Shown: positions 26,198 to 37,611, counted from the first letter of the stretch. The stretch is 64,000 nt of DNA from Bacillus sp. REN10 (GCF_016820555.1 NZ_JADHDW010000002.1:133736-197735), one strand, 5' to 3'. The notes: generated from the sequence alone by a model not told the origin. Made by a program: numbers and translations.

Positions 26198-26209
26198 AGG
26201 GGTAATCAA

Positions 26210-26650
26210 ATGATTTCTTTTCAAAGTAAGGATGTACTGAATACAAATATAATGGATTACATAATTCCTGCAGAAAAGGTCGCTCATGTTCAGCCAGGGA
26301 ATAATCTTGAACATGCACTGTTAGTACTGACTAAAAGTGGTTATACAGCTATTCCAGTGTTAGATGCCAAGTATCGGCTACAAGGACTAATTAGTATTCC
26401 GATGATCACAGAGGCAATTTTAGGCTTAGAAAGAATTGAATTTGAAAAGCTTGAAGATGTGAAAGTAGAAGAAGTGATGGCTGTCGATAAACCATCGTTA
26501 ACCGTTCATGATCATTTCCGTAAAGCCCTTGGATTATTAATCAATCATCCTTTCTTATGTGTCACGAATGAGGAAGGAGAATTTCAAGGGATCTTAACGA
26601 GAAGAGTGATCTTAAAGCAGTTGAATTATCATGTTGACCAGTTGAAATGA
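26210..26650 (+). CDS. cbpB: CBS-domain c-di-AMP-binding protein CbpB (YkuL)
   Basis: 146-residue protein made of a tandem CBS pair (Bateman module): CBS1 with VLTKSGYTAIPVLDAKYRLQGLIS and CBS2 with FCVTNEEGEFQGILTRR. In Listeria CbpB and B. subtilis DarB (YkuL) the apo form binds the (p)ppGpp synthetase Rel and pyruvate carboxylase; c-di-AMP blocks this. Pyruvate carboxylase is encoded in this window at 55.6 kb. ATG at 26210 follows AGAGGGG. Confidence 0.93.
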   Translation: MISFQSKDVLNTNIMDYIIPAEKVAHVQPGNNLEHALLVLTKSGYTAIPVLDAKYRLQGLISIPMITEAILGLERIEFEKLEDVKVEEVMAVDKPSLTVHDHFRKALGLLINHPFLCVTNEEGEFQGILTRRVILKQLNYHVDQLK

Positions 26651-26673
26651 AAACGCATGAAGTGGTCTAATAG

Positions 26674-26737
26674 AGTCAAGCCCCTATTGATCATATACAG
26701 CAAGATTTTGTGCTGAGAGAGGGTTTGGCTTTTTTTG
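26674..26737 (+). terminator. cbpB terminator
   Basis: AGTCAAGCCC pairs with GGGTTTGGCT (with G-T pairs), enclosing CAGCA/TGCTG, followed by seven T. Confidence 0.8.
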
Positions 26738-26787
26738 TGTGGAGACACTTTCATAAGCTAAATGCAGAACGTTTGGAGGAAATATAG

Positions 26788-27657
26788 ATGTTGTTTTCGG
26801 AAGCTCAACTGTTAACGATATTAGCTGAAGAAATGAATATGAGAAAAGCAGCTGAGCGCTTATTTGTCTCTCAGCCTGCTCTCTCGCAACGATTACAAAC
26901 GATTGAGAAAGATTGGGGAACGAAAATATTTAATCGGACAACAAAGGGGTTAACACTGACATCAGCTGGTGAAATGATTATTCAGTTTTCTAAAGAAGTG
27001 GTAGAGAAAAGAGAAAAAGTAGTTGAAAATATTCAATCACTTGAATCGGAAGTGCATGGGACGCTGAAAATTGCTTGTGCATCTATTGTCGGGCAAAATT
27101 GGTTGCCTCAAGTGTTAAAACGTTTTGTTGAAAGATATCCTCATGCCAAAATATCTTTAATGACGGGTTGGAGTAGTGAAATTTCTAAGGCTTTATACGA
27201 AGGGGAAGTACATATCGGAATTATTCGCGGTACACCCGATTGGAAGGGAAGAAAAATCCACTTGTTTGAGGATAGTTTGTTTTTAGTAGATAGAGAAATT
27301 AAATATGTAGACCAAATATTAACAACGGACAAGCCGTTTATTCAATTTAAAAGTGATTCTACCTATTTTCAAGAAATACAGGAATGGTGGCATCGACAGT
27401 TTCAAAGTGCCCCTAAGCAATCCATTATTGTCGATCAAATTGAGACATGCCGGCAAATGGCTTTTAACGGGATCGGTTATGCGATCTTACCTGAAATCAC
27501 ATTAAATGGAACATCAAGTGAAGTGTATAAAATTCCATTGCTGGATCAAGATCAGCGCCCTCTTCGTCGAGATACATGGCTTTTAGGATATGACTCAGCA
27601 TTTGAGCTGAGACAAGTGCAAGCATTTATCGAAGTGATTGAAGAGTTTAAACAGTAG
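26788..27657 (+). CDS. ccpC: LysR-family citrate-responsive regulator CcpC
   Basis: 289-residue LysR regulator: HTH at residues about 2-60 (MNMRKAAERLFVSQPALSQRL) and a periplasmic-binding-protein-like effector domain (ASIVGQNWLPQVLKRFVE, FIQFKSDSTYFQEIQEWW). Sequence is close to B. subtilis CcpC as I recall it, which represses citB and citZ and responds to citrate. ATG at 26788 follows TTGGAGG. The flavodoxin genes ykuNOP that follow it in B. subtilis are absent here. Confidence 0.93.
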   Translation: MLFSEAQLLTILAEEMNMRKAAERLFVSQPALSQRLQTIEKDWGTKIFNRTTKGLTLTSAGEMIIQFSKEVVEKREKVVENIQSLESEVHGTLKIACASIVGQNWLPQVLKRFVERYPHAKISLMTGWSSEISKALYEGEVHIGIIRGTPDWKGRKIHLFEDSLFLVDREIKYVDQILTTDKPFIQFKSDSTYFQEIQEWWHRQFQSAPKQSIIVDQIETCRQMAFNGIGYAILPEITLNGTSSEVYKIPLLDQDQRPLRRDTWLLGYDSAFELRQVQAFIEVIEEFKQ

Positions 27658-27770
27658 CTGAATTATTGAGTGAAAATTGCTTGTGAAATTTACTTTACTC
27701 TGTTAAATTAATAAGAAATGCAGACGAAATCGTCAGCACTACATAAGTTGTTAGAGGAGGAATACATAGC

Positions 27771-28481
27771 ATGAAAATGATGGATGCACATGAAATTATT
27801 TCATTTATTGGAAACAGTAAAAAATCAACACCAGTCAAAGTATACGTAAAAGGTGATGTAGAAGGTATTGATTTTGGACCGTCTGCTAAAACATTTCTTG
27901 AAGGAAAAGCTGGAGTAGTTTTTGGGGAATGGTCAGAAATTTCTGAAGCTCTTCAGCAAAATGCAGATAAAATTGAAGATTACGTAGTTGAGAATGATCG
28001 CCGCAATTCAGCGCTTCCTTTATTAGATCTTAAAGGAGTGAACGCTCGTATTGAGCCAGGTGCGATTATTCGTGATCAAGTAGAGATCGGGAATAACGTA
28101 GTCGTTATGATGGGGGCGTCTATTAATATCGGTTCTGTTATTGGTGATGGAACAATGATTGATATGAACGCTGTTCTAGGTGGTCGTGCAACTGTTGGTA
28201 AAAATTGTCACGTCGGGGCAGGAGCCGTTATTGCGGGTGTGATCGAACCACCATCTGCTAAACCAGTTGTGTTAGAAGATGATGTCTTAATCGGAGCGAA
28301 TGCTGTAGTTTTAGAAGGTGTAACAGTAGGGAAAGGTTCAGTTGTAGGAGCGGGAGCAATTGTAACGAAAGATATCCCTCCATACTCTGTAGCCGCTGGA
28401 GCACCTGCAAAAGTGATTAAGCAAATTGATGATAAAACAAAGTCTAAAACAGAAATCATGCAGGAGCTTCGCAAATTATAA
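27771..28481 (+). CDS. dapH: 2,3,4,5-tetrahydrodipicolinate N-acetyltransferase
   Basis: 236-residue left-handed beta-helix acyltransferase. An N-terminal domain (to about residue 90) is followed by hexapeptide repeats ([25 protein letters not shown] and on). It acetylates tetrahydrodipicolinate with acetyl-CoA in the acetylase branch of lysine and diaminopimelate synthesis, feeding the cell wall. ATG at 27771 follows AGAGGAGG. PatA and DapL supply the following steps. Confidence 0.96.
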   Translation: MKMMDAHEIISFIGNSKKSTPVKVYVKGDVEGIDFGPSAKTFLEGKAGVVFGEWSEISEALQQNADKIEDYVVENDRRNSALPLLDLKGVNARIEPGAIIRDQVEIGNNVVVMMGASINIGSVIGDGTMIDMNAVLGGRATVGKNCHVGAGAVIAGVIEPPSAKPVVLEDDVLIGANAVVLEGVTVGKGSVVGAGAIVTKDIPPYSVAAGAPAKVIKQIDDKTKSKTEIMQELRKL

Positions 28482-28509
28482 GAGGCTTTTGCTATGCTTA
28501 AAGAAGGAT

Positions 28510-28542
28510 CAGGCGTGGGCTTTTCAGCTCACGCCTGTTTTT
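28510..28542 (+). terminator. Intrinsic terminator between dapH and dapL
   Basis: CAGGCGTGGGCT (28510-28521) pairs with AGCTCACGCCTG (28526-28537), followed by TTTTT. It lies inside what is otherwise an operon and would lower dapL expression relative to dapH. Confidence 0.85.
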
Positions 28543-28563
28543 AAAGAAAGAGAGGAATAAATA

Positions 28564-29697
28564 TTGACTGTCAATCGATTTATTCAAATAAGAAGAGAGC
28601 TTCATCAAATACCAGAGCTCGGATTTCAAGAGTTGAAAACACAGCGTTATTTATTGGATTATTTGCAATCTTTGCCCCAAGATCGAATGGAAATTAACAC
28701 ATGGAAAACAGGGGTATTTGTGAAAATCAAAGGAAGAAACCCCTCGCGCACAATTGGTTATCGAGCGGATATAGATGGGTTGCCGATTACTGAGCAAACA
28801 GGATTACCGTTTAGCTCAACACACGAAGGAGCAATGCATGCATGCGGTCATGACTTGCATATGAGTATCGCTCTTGGTGTGTTAACTCATTTTGTAGAAA
28901 CAGAGATCAATGATGATGTAGTATTTATATTCCAGCCTGCGGAAGAGGGACCAGGGGGGGCTGCGCCGATGATGCAAAGTGAGATCATGCAGCAGTGGAT
29001 GCCGGATGAAATATATGCTCTTCATATTGCGCCGGAATACCCAGTTGGGTCTATCGCGACCAAACCTGGATTATTGTTCGCTAATACATCAGAATTATAT
29101 ATCGATTTAAAAGGAAAAGGTGGACACGCTGCTTACCCTCACGAAACGAAAGATATGGTCGTTGCCGCCGCTTATTTAACGACCCAGTTACAAACGATCG
29201 TTGCCAGAAATATAGACCCGCTTGATAGTGCAGTTGTGACAATAGGGAAGATTAGCGGAGGAACAGTTCAAAATATTATTGCCGAGAGAGCTAGAATGGA
29301 AGGTACGATTCGCACCTTATCTGCTGAAGCGATGAAAAAAGTGAAGAAGCGGATTGAAGCGTTAGTAAAGGGAATTGAGCTTGGGTTTGATTGTGAAGCT
29401 ATGATCGACTACGGAAGCAATTATTACCAAGTGAATAATGATCCAGCGGTAACAGAGCGCTTTATGGGTTTTATGGAAGAAAAAGAAGAGGTTAATCTAG
29501 TTGTTTGTAAAGAAGCGATGACAGGAGAAGATTTCGGTTACATGCTGAAGGAAGTACCAGGGCTGATGTTTTGGCTTGGAGTAAGTTCAGAATACGGCTT
29601 GCATCACGCAAAACTAAATCCCGATGAAGAAGCGATTACTTTTGCTATAGAAGCGATCACAAGTTATTTTCACTATTTATCTGATCAAGTTAAATAG
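28564..29697 (+). CDS. dapL: N-acetyldiaminopimelate deacetylase
   Basis: 377-residue M20-family amidohydrolase that removes acetyl from N-acetyl-LL-diaminopimelate. Metal ligands are visible in HACGHDLHM, the EEGPGG block and [10 protein letters not shown], with the dimerisation insert between. TTG at 28564 follows AGAGAGGAAT. It is 82 bases after dapH, beyond a terminator, at the YkuR position of B. subtilis. Confidence 0.95.
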   Translation: MTVNRFIQIRRELHQIPELGFQELKTQRYLLDYLQSLPQDRMEINTWKTGVFVKIKGRNPSRTIGYRADIDGLPITEQTGLPFSSTHEGAMHACGHDLHMSIALGVLTHFVETEINDDVVFIFQPAEEGPGGAAPMMQSEIMQQWMPDEIYALHIAPEYPVGSIATKPGLLFANTSELYIDLKGKGGHAAYPHETKDMVVAAAYLTTQLQTIVARNIDPLDSAVVTIGKISGGTVQNIIAERARMEGTIRTLSAEAMKKVKKRIEALVKGIELGFDCEAMIDYGSNYYQVNNDPAVTERFMGFMEEKEEVNLVVCKEAMTGEDFGYMLKEVPGLMFWLGVSSEYGLHHAKLNPDEEAITFAIEAITSYFHYLSDQVK

Positions 29698-29776
29698 AGC
29701 ATCTTTTATAATGAGAAAATATCATTTATTTTCTTGTTTATAAAGATAAATCATATTTTTGGAGGGATTTTTAGTC

Positions 29777-30319
29777 ATGGCAGAACGCATGGTAGGTAAA
29801 CAAGCCCCACGGTTTGAAATGGAAGCAGTATTAGCTAACAAGGAGTTTGGTAAAGTCAGTCTTGAAGAAAACATGAACAATGGAAAATGGACAGTATTGT
29901 TCTTCTATCCAATGGACTTTACTTTAGTATGTCCGACAGAAATTACAGCATTTTCAGATCGCTACGATGAGTTTGAACATTTAGGTGCTGAAGTAATCGG
30001 TGTGTCAACTGATACAATTCACACGCATTTAGCTTGGATTAAAACGGACCGCAAAGACAATGGTCTTGGAGACATTAAATACCCTCTAGCTGCTGATACA
30101 AATCATGAAGTATCTCGTGAGTATGGTGTGCTCATTGAAGAGCGAGGTATCGCACTTCGCGGATTATTCATTATCAATCCTGAAGGGGAACTTCAATATC
30201 AAGTAGTAAACTACAATAGTATCGGCCGAGATGTAGATGAAACTTTACGTGTGCTTCAAGCACTTCAAACAGGTGAACGTTGCCCTGCTAACTGGAAACC
30301 TGGTCAAAAAACTATATAA
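29777..30319 (+). CDS. ykuU: 2-Cys peroxiredoxin (YkuU)
   Basis: 180-residue AhpC/Prx1-type peroxiredoxin. The peroxidatic cysteine is Cys52 in FTLVCPTE and the resolving cysteine is Cys169 in GERCPANW, as in typical 2-Cys enzymes that reduce peroxides. An in-frame upstream extension to 29759 is ignored because GGAGGG precedes the ATG at 29777. Reductant unknown (thioredoxin likely). Confidence 0.93.
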   Translation: MAERMVGKQAPRFEMEAVLANKEFGKVSLEENMNNGKWTVLFFYPMDFTLVCPTEITAFSDRYDEFEHLGAEVIGVSTDTIHTHLAWIKTDRKDNGLGDIKYPLAADTNHEVSREYGVLIEERGIALRGLFIINPEGELQYQVVNYNSIGRDVDETLRVLQALQTGERCPANWKPGQKTI

Positions 30320-30481
30320 GCAACATCGATTATTTGATCCTGCTATCAAAGCAAAGAGACTATTTTTGAAGTAAATTAAGAGCCACTGCTAGAACTAACG
30401 AATGCGAAATAAAATAATCCTTCTTCATTTGTGTTAAAATAAATATAGGTTGAATTTTGTTTAATTAGTGGAGGAATTTTT

Positions 30482-31144
30482 GTGAAAAAAGAGTTTGTCG
30501 TCATTGGGTTAGGCCGTTTTGGAGGAAGCATTTGTCGCGCGTTATCAGAGCAAGGAATGGAAGTTATGGCCATTGATGTAGATGAAGATCGGGTAAATGA
30601 GTTTGCCTCAATTGCCTCCCATGCGGTTGTAGCGGATACAACAGATGAATCCGTTTTAAAGAGTCTAGGTATTAGAAACTTTGATCATGTGATTGTTGCT
30701 ATTGGAGATGACATTCAATCCAGTATTTTGACCACACTAATCTTAAAAGAAATTGGCGTGAAACGCATTACCGCGAAAGCACAAAATGATTATCATGAAA
30801 AAGTATTAAGAAAAATTGGTGCTGATCAAGTGGTGCATCCAGAGCGGGATATGGGGCGAAGAATTGCCAACAATATGATTTCAAATAATGTATTAGATTA
30901 CTTGGAATTATCAGATGAGCATTCGATCGTGGAAATTGTGGCAAATGAGTTACTAGCAGGCAATTCCATCATCGATTTGGATATTCGTGCGCGATATGGT
31001 ATTAATATTGTGGCGATTAAAAGAGGGAAAGAAGTGATGGTCTCTCCTCAACCAGCGGAGCCTATTCAAAAAGATGACATATTAATTGTGATTGGTGCAG
31101 ATTCAGATATTAGTCGTTTTGAGAAGAAAGTAATGAATGGATAA
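30482..31144 (+). CDS. ktrC: Potassium uptake regulatory subunit KtrC
   Basis: 220-residue RCK protein. The RCK-N Rossmann domain starts with VVIGLGRFGGSICRAL, which binds ATP/ADP, and RCK-C (from about residue 135) binds c-di-AMP in related proteins. It gates a KtrD-type membrane K+ channel, which is not adjacent, as in B. subtilis. GTG at 30482 follows GTGGAGGAA. Ends in a strong bidirectional terminator. Confidence 0.94.
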   Translation: MKKEFVVIGLGRFGGSICRALSEQGMEVMAIDVDEDRVNEFASIASHAVVADTTDESVLKSLGIRNFDHVIVAIGDDIQSSILTTLILKEIGVKRITAKAQNDYHEKVLRKIGADQVVHPERDMGRRIANNMISNNVLDYLELSDEHSIVEIVANELLAGNSIIDLDIRARYGINIVAIKRGKEVMVSPQPAEPIQKDDILIVIGADSDISRFEKKVMNG

Positions 31145-31145
31145 C

Positions 31146-31186
31146 AAACAAAAAGGATGCGAAAACATATGCATCCTTTTTTGTTT
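31146..31186. terminator. Bidirectional terminator between ktrC and rnjA
   Basis: AAACAAAAAGGATGC pairs with GCATCCTTTTTTGTTT around a 10-base loop. Confidence 0.9.
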
Positions 31187-31209
31187 AGAATAGAGAGCCT
31201 TTTCTATAT

Positions 31210-32877
31210 TTACACTTCCATAATAATAGGCAAAATCATTGGGCGGCGCTTCGTTTTTTCATAAAGAAACGGAGCTAATGTATCAATGATTTCATTTTTA
31301 ATTTCAGACCATTGAGATGTTTTCTTGTTTAGTATTTTATGAATGTGTTTATTAAGCATGCTTTGTGCTTCATAAATTAAGTCCCCTGATTCACGCATAT
31401 AAACAAACCCTCGCGAAATAATGTCCGGACCAGCCTCGATCTTGTAATCCTTCATATTGATGCTGACGACCACAATAACAAGTCCCTCTTCGGATAAAAT
31501 GCGGCGGTCGCGCAAAACAATGTTGCCGATATCACCGATCCCGCTGCCGTCAATGTAGACAGAACCAGAAGGGATTTTTCCTGCAATTTCAGCAGAGTCC
31601 TTACTTAAGGCTAACACATCTCCATTGTCCATAATGAAACAATGATCTTCCGGTACGCCACAGTCAATTGCATGCTGGGTATGAACCTTTTGCATGCGGT
31701 ATTCCCCATGAATTGGCATAAAGAATTTAGGCTTAATTAAGCGAAGCATCAGCTTTTGCTCTTCTTGTCCACCATGACCGGAAGTATGAATATCGCTTAA
31801 TGATCCGTGAATGACTTCTGCACCTGCACGGTAAAGCATGTTGATTGTCCGGTTTACGCTGATCGTATTTCCGGGAATAGGAGAAGAAGAAAAGACGACC
31901 GTGTCTCCTGGATGGATTTGTATTTGACGGTGAGTTCCGTTAGCAATTCTAGATAAGGCAGCCATAGGTTCTCCTTGGCTTCCTGTACATAGAATAGTCA
32001 CTTTATTAGCCGGCAAACGGTTCAACTGCTGTGTATCGATAAATGTATTTTTAGGGCAACGAATGTAGCCCAATTCTTGACCGATATTGATGGCAGCTTC
32101 CATACTGCGTCCGAAAACCGCTACTTTTCTTCCGTTTTCTACAGCAGCTTCCACTACTTGCTGAAGACGATGAATATTTGAAGCGAAGGTTGCAAAGATG
32201 ACTCTTCCTTCCACTTTACGGAAAATGTCATGAATGCTTTCACCTACACGACGTTCAGACATAGTGAAGTTTGGCACTTCGCTGTTTGTGCTGTCAGATA
32301 AGAGACAAAGCACACCTTCTTTTCCGATTTCAGCCATTTTTGTTAAGTTAGCAGGTTCTCCAACTGGAGTGAAGTCGAACTTAAAATCACCTGTATGGAC
32401 AATGTTTCCAGGAGGTGTTTTAACAACGATTCCATACGAGTCAGGAATGCTGTGAGTTGTACGGAAGAAAGTGACAGATGTCTTTCTGAATTTAATGATG
32501 TCATCCTCATGGATTTCGTGAAGAGTAGTTTGACGAAGTAGACCATGCTCTTCCAGTTTATTTCTAATCAAACCTAGCGCAAGCTTTCCGCCATAAATAG
32601 GAATATTTACTTGACGAAGCAAATAAGGAATTCCTCCGATATGATCTTCATGTCCATGAGTAATGAACAGCCCTTTAATTTTATCAACATTTTTTTCTAA
32701 GTACGTATAATCAGGAATGACATAATCAATTCCTAACAGTTCATCTTCAGGAAATTTAATTCCTGCATCAATTAAAATGATTTCATCTTGGAACTGAACT
32801 GCATATGTGTTTTTGCCAATCTCACCCAAACCGCCTAGGGCGAAAACAGCTGTTTGATCATTTTTAACAAATCTCAT
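31210..32877 (-). CDS. rnjA: Ribonuclease J1
   Basis: 555-residue metallo-beta-lactamase/beta-CASP ribonuclease with endo- and 5'-3' exonuclease activity, central to mRNA decay and rRNA maturation. Zinc ligands HGHEDH occupy residues 74-79, further motifs are HTGDF and SDSTNSE, the beta-CASP block includes HTSGHGG, and the C-terminal domain completes the length. It starts three bases after the rpoY stop, an operon arrangement conserved in bacilli. Confidence 0.97.
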   Translation of the reverse strand: MRFVKNDQTAVFALGGLGEIGKNTYAVQFQDEIILIDAGIKFPEDELLGIDYVIPDYTYLEKNVDKIKGLFITHGHEDHIGGIPYLLRQVNIPIYGGKLALGLIRNKLEEHGLLRQTTLHEIHEDDIIKFRKTSVTFFRTTHSIPDSYGIVVKTPPGNIVHTGDFKFDFTPVGEPANLTKMAEIGKEGVLCLLSDSTNSEVPNFTMSERRVGESIHDIFRKVEGRVIFATFASNIHRLQQVVEAAVENGRKVAVFGRSMEAAINIGQELGYIRCPKNTFIDTQQLNRLPANKVTILCTGSQGEPMAALSRIANGTHRQIQIHPGDTVVFSSSPIPGNTISVNRTINMLYRAGAEVIHGSLSDIHTSGHGGQEEQKLMLRLIKPKFFMPIHGEYRMQKVHTQHAIDCGVPEDHCFIMDNGDVLALSKDSAEIAGKIPSGSVYIDGSGIGDIGNIVLRDRRILSEEGLVIVVVSINMKDYKIEAGPDIISRGFVYMRESGDLIYEAQSMLNKHIHKILNKKTSQWSEIKNEIIDTLAPFLYEKTKRRPMILPIIMEV

Positions 32878-32880
32878 AAG

Positions 32881-33090
32881 TTAGAGCTGCTCCAATTTAA
32901 AGTTTGGAGATTGTTTTTCATATTCTAAATAAGAATTTTCTATTTTTTGAACGAATTCAATGTTATATGGGCGGTTTTTTAGAGACTCACGAACCTCACG
33001 CTCGGAGTTTGCTTCTGTGTAAAGCACTCTTGTGTGTTCTCTTACTGGTACTTCTTCTTTCTGTTCTTGATAATACACTTTAAAAATCAT
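32881..33090 (-). CDS. rpoY: RNA polymerase epsilon subunit RpoY
   Basis: 69-residue acidic protein of the YkzG/RpoY family (MIFKVYYQEQKEEVPVREHT), a small auxiliary subunit of Firmicute RNA polymerase. ATG at 33090 follows AAGGAGAG. It is translated just ahead of rnjA. Confidence 0.95.
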   Translation of the reverse strand: MIFKVYYQEQKEEVPVREHTRVLYTEANSEREVRESLKNRPYNIEFVQKIENSYLEYEKQSPNFKLEQL

Positions 33091-33265
33091 TGTATTCTCT
33101 CCTTATCCGAAATGTATATCTAAACTGGTACCCCAGTTCTTATCACTGCCGTCATTTAATTAGTTATATTATATAGAATGCCCACTGTTTTTTCATAATG
33201 TTAAGCTTTAATAAATAGTCAGATAACCTTTAGTATGGACAATTATTATCGTTTTACACAAAGAC

Positions 33266-33287
33266 AGCCCTTCATAAAGGAAGGGCT
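33266..33287 (-). terminator. Hairpin downstream of small peptide frame
   Basis: AGCCCTTC-6-GAAGGGCT. On the minus strand it lies 13 bases after the 23-codon frame, followed by a weak T-rich tail. Confidence 0.65.
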
Positions 33288-33300
33288 CAACCATTCTTTA

Positions 33301-33372
33301 TTATGCGATTGATTTTCTTCTGAGCATGTCTCTCCACTGTTTTGCAAGCTTTTTCTTTAGCTTCTTTAACAT
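33301..33372 (-). CDS. Candidate 23-residue basic amphipathic peptide
   Basis: A 23-codon frame starts with ATG at 33372 behind AAGGAGTG with good spacing. The product begins MLKKLKKKLAKQWRD and ends LRRKSIA: about ten Lys/Arg residues on an ideal amphipathic helix, with one Trp. No export signal. Own hairpin downstream and an AT-rich promoter-like stretch upstream. It could be a membrane-surface or nucleic-acid-binding peptide; no family recognised. The gene call rests on the ribosome-binding site and residue pattern only. Confidence 0.55.
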   Translation of the reverse strand: MLKKLKKKLAKQWRDMLRRKSIA

Positions 33373-33596
33373 AGTGGATCACTCCTTATCTTGATTTTAC
33401 CACAACGCTGTCCAAATATAAAGTAAAACAGAAAACGGTCGCGGCGGCTGTATATAGTGTGCTATGTATGAAGTGGTTTTATAGATGGTAAAATAAGGTG
33501 TTCGTTAGTTCCTTTCATTGACTTTGCCTAATAATTGGTTTAGGTTTTATTCGAGAGACTTTATGAATGATAAAGGAACTAAAAGGAGTCGTCAAG

Positions 33597-34367
33597 ATGA
33601 GTAAAATCGTTTTTTTTGATATTGATGGAACACTGCTAAACCATGAGAAAAAGTTGCCTGCTCGCACGAAAGAAGCTGTTCGGCTGCTGCAAAAGAAAGG
33701 GATTTATACGGCGATTGCGACCGGAAGAGCTCCGTTTATGTTTGAAGACTTGAGAGAAGAATTGAATATTCAGTCGTTTATTAGTTTTAATGGACAGTAT
33801 GTTGTATTTGAAGGGGAAGCGGTGCATTTAAATCCTTTACATATAGATTCTTTAACAAAATTAGTAGCTCAGGCAGAGGAGAAAGAGCATCCGCTTGTCT
33901 TTATGAACGAGTCAATCATGAGAGCGAATCATTCGAAGCATGAACACATTGAAACAAGCTTCAGAAGTTTAAATTTTCCTCACCCGCTGCCGCAACCGGA
34001 TTTTTATAAGCAAAATGATTTATACCAAACGTTGCTGTTTTGCGGAGAAGAAGAGGAGATGGAATATCGAGAGCAGTTTCCTGAGTTTACATTCATTAGA
34101 TGGCATCCTTATTCCCTCGACATTGTGCCAGCAGGAGGGTCCAAAGCAGTAGGGATTGAGAAAATGCTTGAGCGTCTTCCGTTTGAGTTGGAAGATGTAT
34201 ATGCGTTTGGGGATGGATTAAATGATATTGAAATGTTAAGGGTAGCAGGAGTAGGTGTTGCCATGGGGAATGCTCATCCAACGGTTAAAGAACAGGCCAA
34301 TATGGTGACGACAGATGTGGCAGATGATGGTATCTTTTTAGGGTTAGAGAAGCTTGGACTTATTTAA
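33597..34367 (+). CDS. ykrA: HAD-superfamily Cof-type phosphatase YkrA
   Basis: 256-residue HAD hydrolase, class IIB. Motif I is FFDIDGTLL, motif II is near TAIATGRAP, the catalytic lysine is in GGSKAVGIEK and motif IV is FGDGLNDIEML. Such enzymes dephosphorylate small phosphorylated metabolites; the substrate is unknown. ATG at 33597 follows AAAAGGAG; in-frame starts upstream lack a site. Single gene with its own terminator. Confidence 0.9.
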   Translation: MSKIVFFDIDGTLLNHEKKLPARTKEAVRLLQKKGIYTAIATGRAPFMFEDLREELNIQSFISFNGQYVVFEGEAVHLNPLHIDSLTKLVAQAEEKEHPLVFMNESIMRANHSKHEHIETSFRSLNFPHPLPQPDFYKQNDLYQTLLFCGEEEEMEYREQFPEFTFIRWHPYSLDIVPAGGSKAVGIEKMLERLPFELEDVYAFGDGLNDIEMLRVAGVGVAMGNAHPTVKEQANMVTTDVADDGIFLGLEKLGLI

Positions 34368-34389
34368 TGATCAGTTTTTGAAAAAAAAG

Positions 34390-34438
34390 TTAAACAAAAA
34401 CCAAGCCAGACAGATGCGCCGGCTTGGTTTTTGTTTAA
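34390..34438. terminator. Bidirectional terminator between ykrA and def
   Basis: A perfect 18-bp stem (TTAAACAAAAACCAAGCC and complement), loop of 13 bases. The right arm overlaps the def stop codon. Confidence 0.9.
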
Positions 34439-34989
34439 CGTTCGATTGGGGTTGCACCTTCCTGCACGTGGAAAGGGTTCTTTGAATCAATATGATCATA
34501 AAACATGATCCCGTTTAAATGGTCAATTTCGTGTTGAAACACAATCGCTGGAAGGCCTTTTAAACGAAGCTTGACTTCTTCTCCGTCAAGCGTAGTACCT
34601 TTGACAGTTACTCTCGCATAACGGTGAACGTAACCAGGAACATCCCGGTCAACGGATAAGCAACCTTCCCCTGTTGTTAAATAGGCTTTTTCCACTGAAT
34701 GGCTGACAATACGCGGGTTAAATAAGGCATAGCTTAATAACTCGTTATGATCATCCTGTACTTGTACGGCAATCATTCGTTTAGCAATGCCGATTTGTGG
34801 AGCGGCTAAACCGACACCTGGGCGCAAACCGTATTTACTTGCGATTTCAGGGTCTTGGCTGTTTTGAACGTATTCCATAAGGTTAACTAATATTTGACGG
34901 TCTTCTTCCGCTGCAGGAAGCGAGACATCAGCTGCTTTCTCTCGTAAAGTAGGATGCCCTTCACGAATAATATCTTTCATCGTAATCAT
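34435..34989 (-). CDS. def: Peptide deformylase
   Basis: 184-residue zinc/iron enzyme that removes the formyl group from nascent proteins. The three family motifs are [16 protein letters not shown] and QHEIDHLNG. The reading frame extends to 35013, but ATG at 34989 matches the conserved MIT start of the Bacillus YkrB enzyme. It is divergently arranged from pdhA, as in B. subtilis. Confidence 0.96.
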   Translation of the reverse strand: MITMKDIIREGHPTLREKAADVSLPAAEEDRQILVNLMEYVQNSQDPEIASKYGLRPGVGLAAPQIGIAKRMIAVQVQDDHNELLSYALFNPRIVSHSVEKAYLTTGEGCLSVDRDVPGYVHRYARVTVKGTTLDGEEVKLRLKGLPAIVFQHEIDHLNGIMFYDHIDSKNPFHVQEGATPIER

Positions 34990-35286
34990 CTTTCGAACCT
35001 TCTTTCTTTGCATCGATGCTTATCGATAGTTTATCAAATAAATGTCATTTTGTTAACGAAAGTGCAAGCTCTAAAAAATAGTGAATAATTGAGCGGCATC
35101 TTGGTTAGTTTTGTTTGAATAAGGAAAGAGTACTTTATGGGTGGTGAAAACACGAGAAAACTACTCTATAACAGTTTTGGTTTTTTGGTGTTTTTTATAG
35201 TACAGATTGATTTCTAGTAGTAATACAGTTACTTTTGTGGAAAAATTTCATTTATTTTGAACGAACGAATAATTCGTTTATTTTAT

Positions 35287-35314
35287 TTGACTTGTTATTG
35301 TTCATTATTATAAA
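35287..35314 (+). promoter_or_regulatory. Probable pdhABCD promoter
   Basis: TTGACT (35287-35292), 16-base spacer, TATAAA (35309-35314), in a long AT-rich region. The predicted start leaves a leader of about 150 bases. The upstream part of the 484-base gap (34990-35286) shows no gene; AACGAATAATTCGTT at about 35264-35278 is a near-palindrome and a possible operator. Confidence 0.65.
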
Positions 35315-35336
35315 CTATTGACTGTATAGTAGGGGT

Positions 35337-35416
35337 TGTACTAGTTGATGTGTTGTGTTCAACTAGTACAGAAGCAATGGAACTCCCTAATGAGTTGTTA
35401 GTATGTATTATAGGGA
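35337..35416 (+). other. Structured leader of the pdh operon
   Basis: TGTACTAGTTGA (35337-35348) and TCAACTAGTACA (35359-35370) are a perfect 12-bp inverted repeat with a 10-base loop. It is followed by TCCCTA/TAGGGA (35384-35389/35411-35416), which competes with AACTC/GAGTT (35381-35385/35392-35396). No T run follows, so this is not a terminator; it may be an operator or mRNA stabiliser. Confidence 0.7.
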
Positions 35417-35431
35417 CAAGTTGCACAATAA

Positions 35432-36586
<1,155 letters not shown>

Positions 36587-36589
36587 GCC

Positions 36590-37567
36590 ATGGCCCAAAT
36601 GACAATGATCCAAGCGATTACGGATGCTTTGCGCACGGAACTAAAGAATGATGAAAACGTATTAGTCTTTGGGGAAGACGTAGGAGTAAACGGCGGGGTT
36701 TTCCGTGCTACAGAAGGTCTTCAAAAAGAATTTGGTGAAGATCGTGTATTTGATACGCCTCTAGCTGAATCTGGAATTGGTGGTCTTGCTGTCGGTCTTG
36801 CGCTAGAAGGCTTCCGACCTGTACCTGAAATTCAATTTTTCGGATTTGTTTATGAAGTAATGGATTCTGTCAGCGGACAATTAGCACGCCTTCGCTATCG
36901 TTCTGGCGGAACTTATACAGCACCTGTGACCATCCGTTCTCCGTTCGGTGGAGGAGTTCATACACCTGAGTTACACGCGGATAGTTTAGAAGGACTAGTT
37001 GCACAACAACCAGGGTTAAAAGTGGTGATTCCGTCAACTCCTTACGACGCAAAAGGATTGTTAATTTCTGCTATTCGTGATAATGATCCGGTGATTTTCT
37101 TAGAGCATATGAAATTATATCGTTCTTTCCGCCAAGAGGTACCTGAAGAGGAATATACGATTCCATTAGGTAAAGCAGAAGTGAAACGTGAAGGAACCGA
37201 TTTATCTATTATTACTTACGGAGCAATGGTGCATGAGTCGATTAAAGCGGCAGAAGAGCTGGAAAAAGAAGGATTCTCTGTCGAGGTAGTGGACTTACGT
37301 ACGATTCAACCGCTTGATATCGACACGATCATTGCATCTGTTGAAAAGACAGGTCGCGTAATTGTTGTTCAAGAAGCACAGAAGCAAGCGGGAATTGCAG
37401 CTAATGTGGTAGCGGAAATCAATGAGCGTGCCATCCTTAGCCTTGAGGCACCAGTGTTGCGTGTCGCTGCTCCAGATACGGTTTTCCCGTTCTCACAAGC
37501 AGAGTCTGTATGGCTTCCTAACTATAAAGACGTAATTGAGACAGCCAAAAAAGTGCTTACTTTTTAA
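36590..37567 (+). CDS. pdhB: Pyruvate dehydrogenase E1 beta subunit
   Basis: 325-residue E1 beta, transketolase-like pyrimidine-binding domain ([28 protein letters not shown]) followed by the C-terminal domain. It forms the alpha2beta2 E1 enzyme with PdhA. ATG at 36590 is three bases after the pdhA stop and follows GAAGGAG inside pdhA, implying coupled translation. Confidence 0.97.
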   Translation: MAQMTMIQAITDALRTELKNDENVLVFGEDVGVNGGVFRATEGLQKEFGEDRVFDTPLAESGIGGLAVGLALEGFRPVPEIQFFGFVYEVMDSVSGQLARLRYRSGGTYTAPVTIRSPFGGGVHTPELHADSLEGLVAQQPGLKVVIPSTPYDAKGLLISAIRDNDPVIFLEHMKLYRSFRQEVPEEEYTIPLGKAEVKREGTDLSIITYGAMVHESIKAAEELEKEGFSVEVVDLRTIQPLDIDTIIASVEKTGRVIVVQEAQKQAGIAANVVAEINERAILSLEAPVLRVAAPDTVFPFSQAESVWLPNYKDVIETAKKVLTF

Positions 37568-37611
37568 TTCATAAAAATATATTTGATATTCATAATAGGA
37601 GGTAGAAGACT

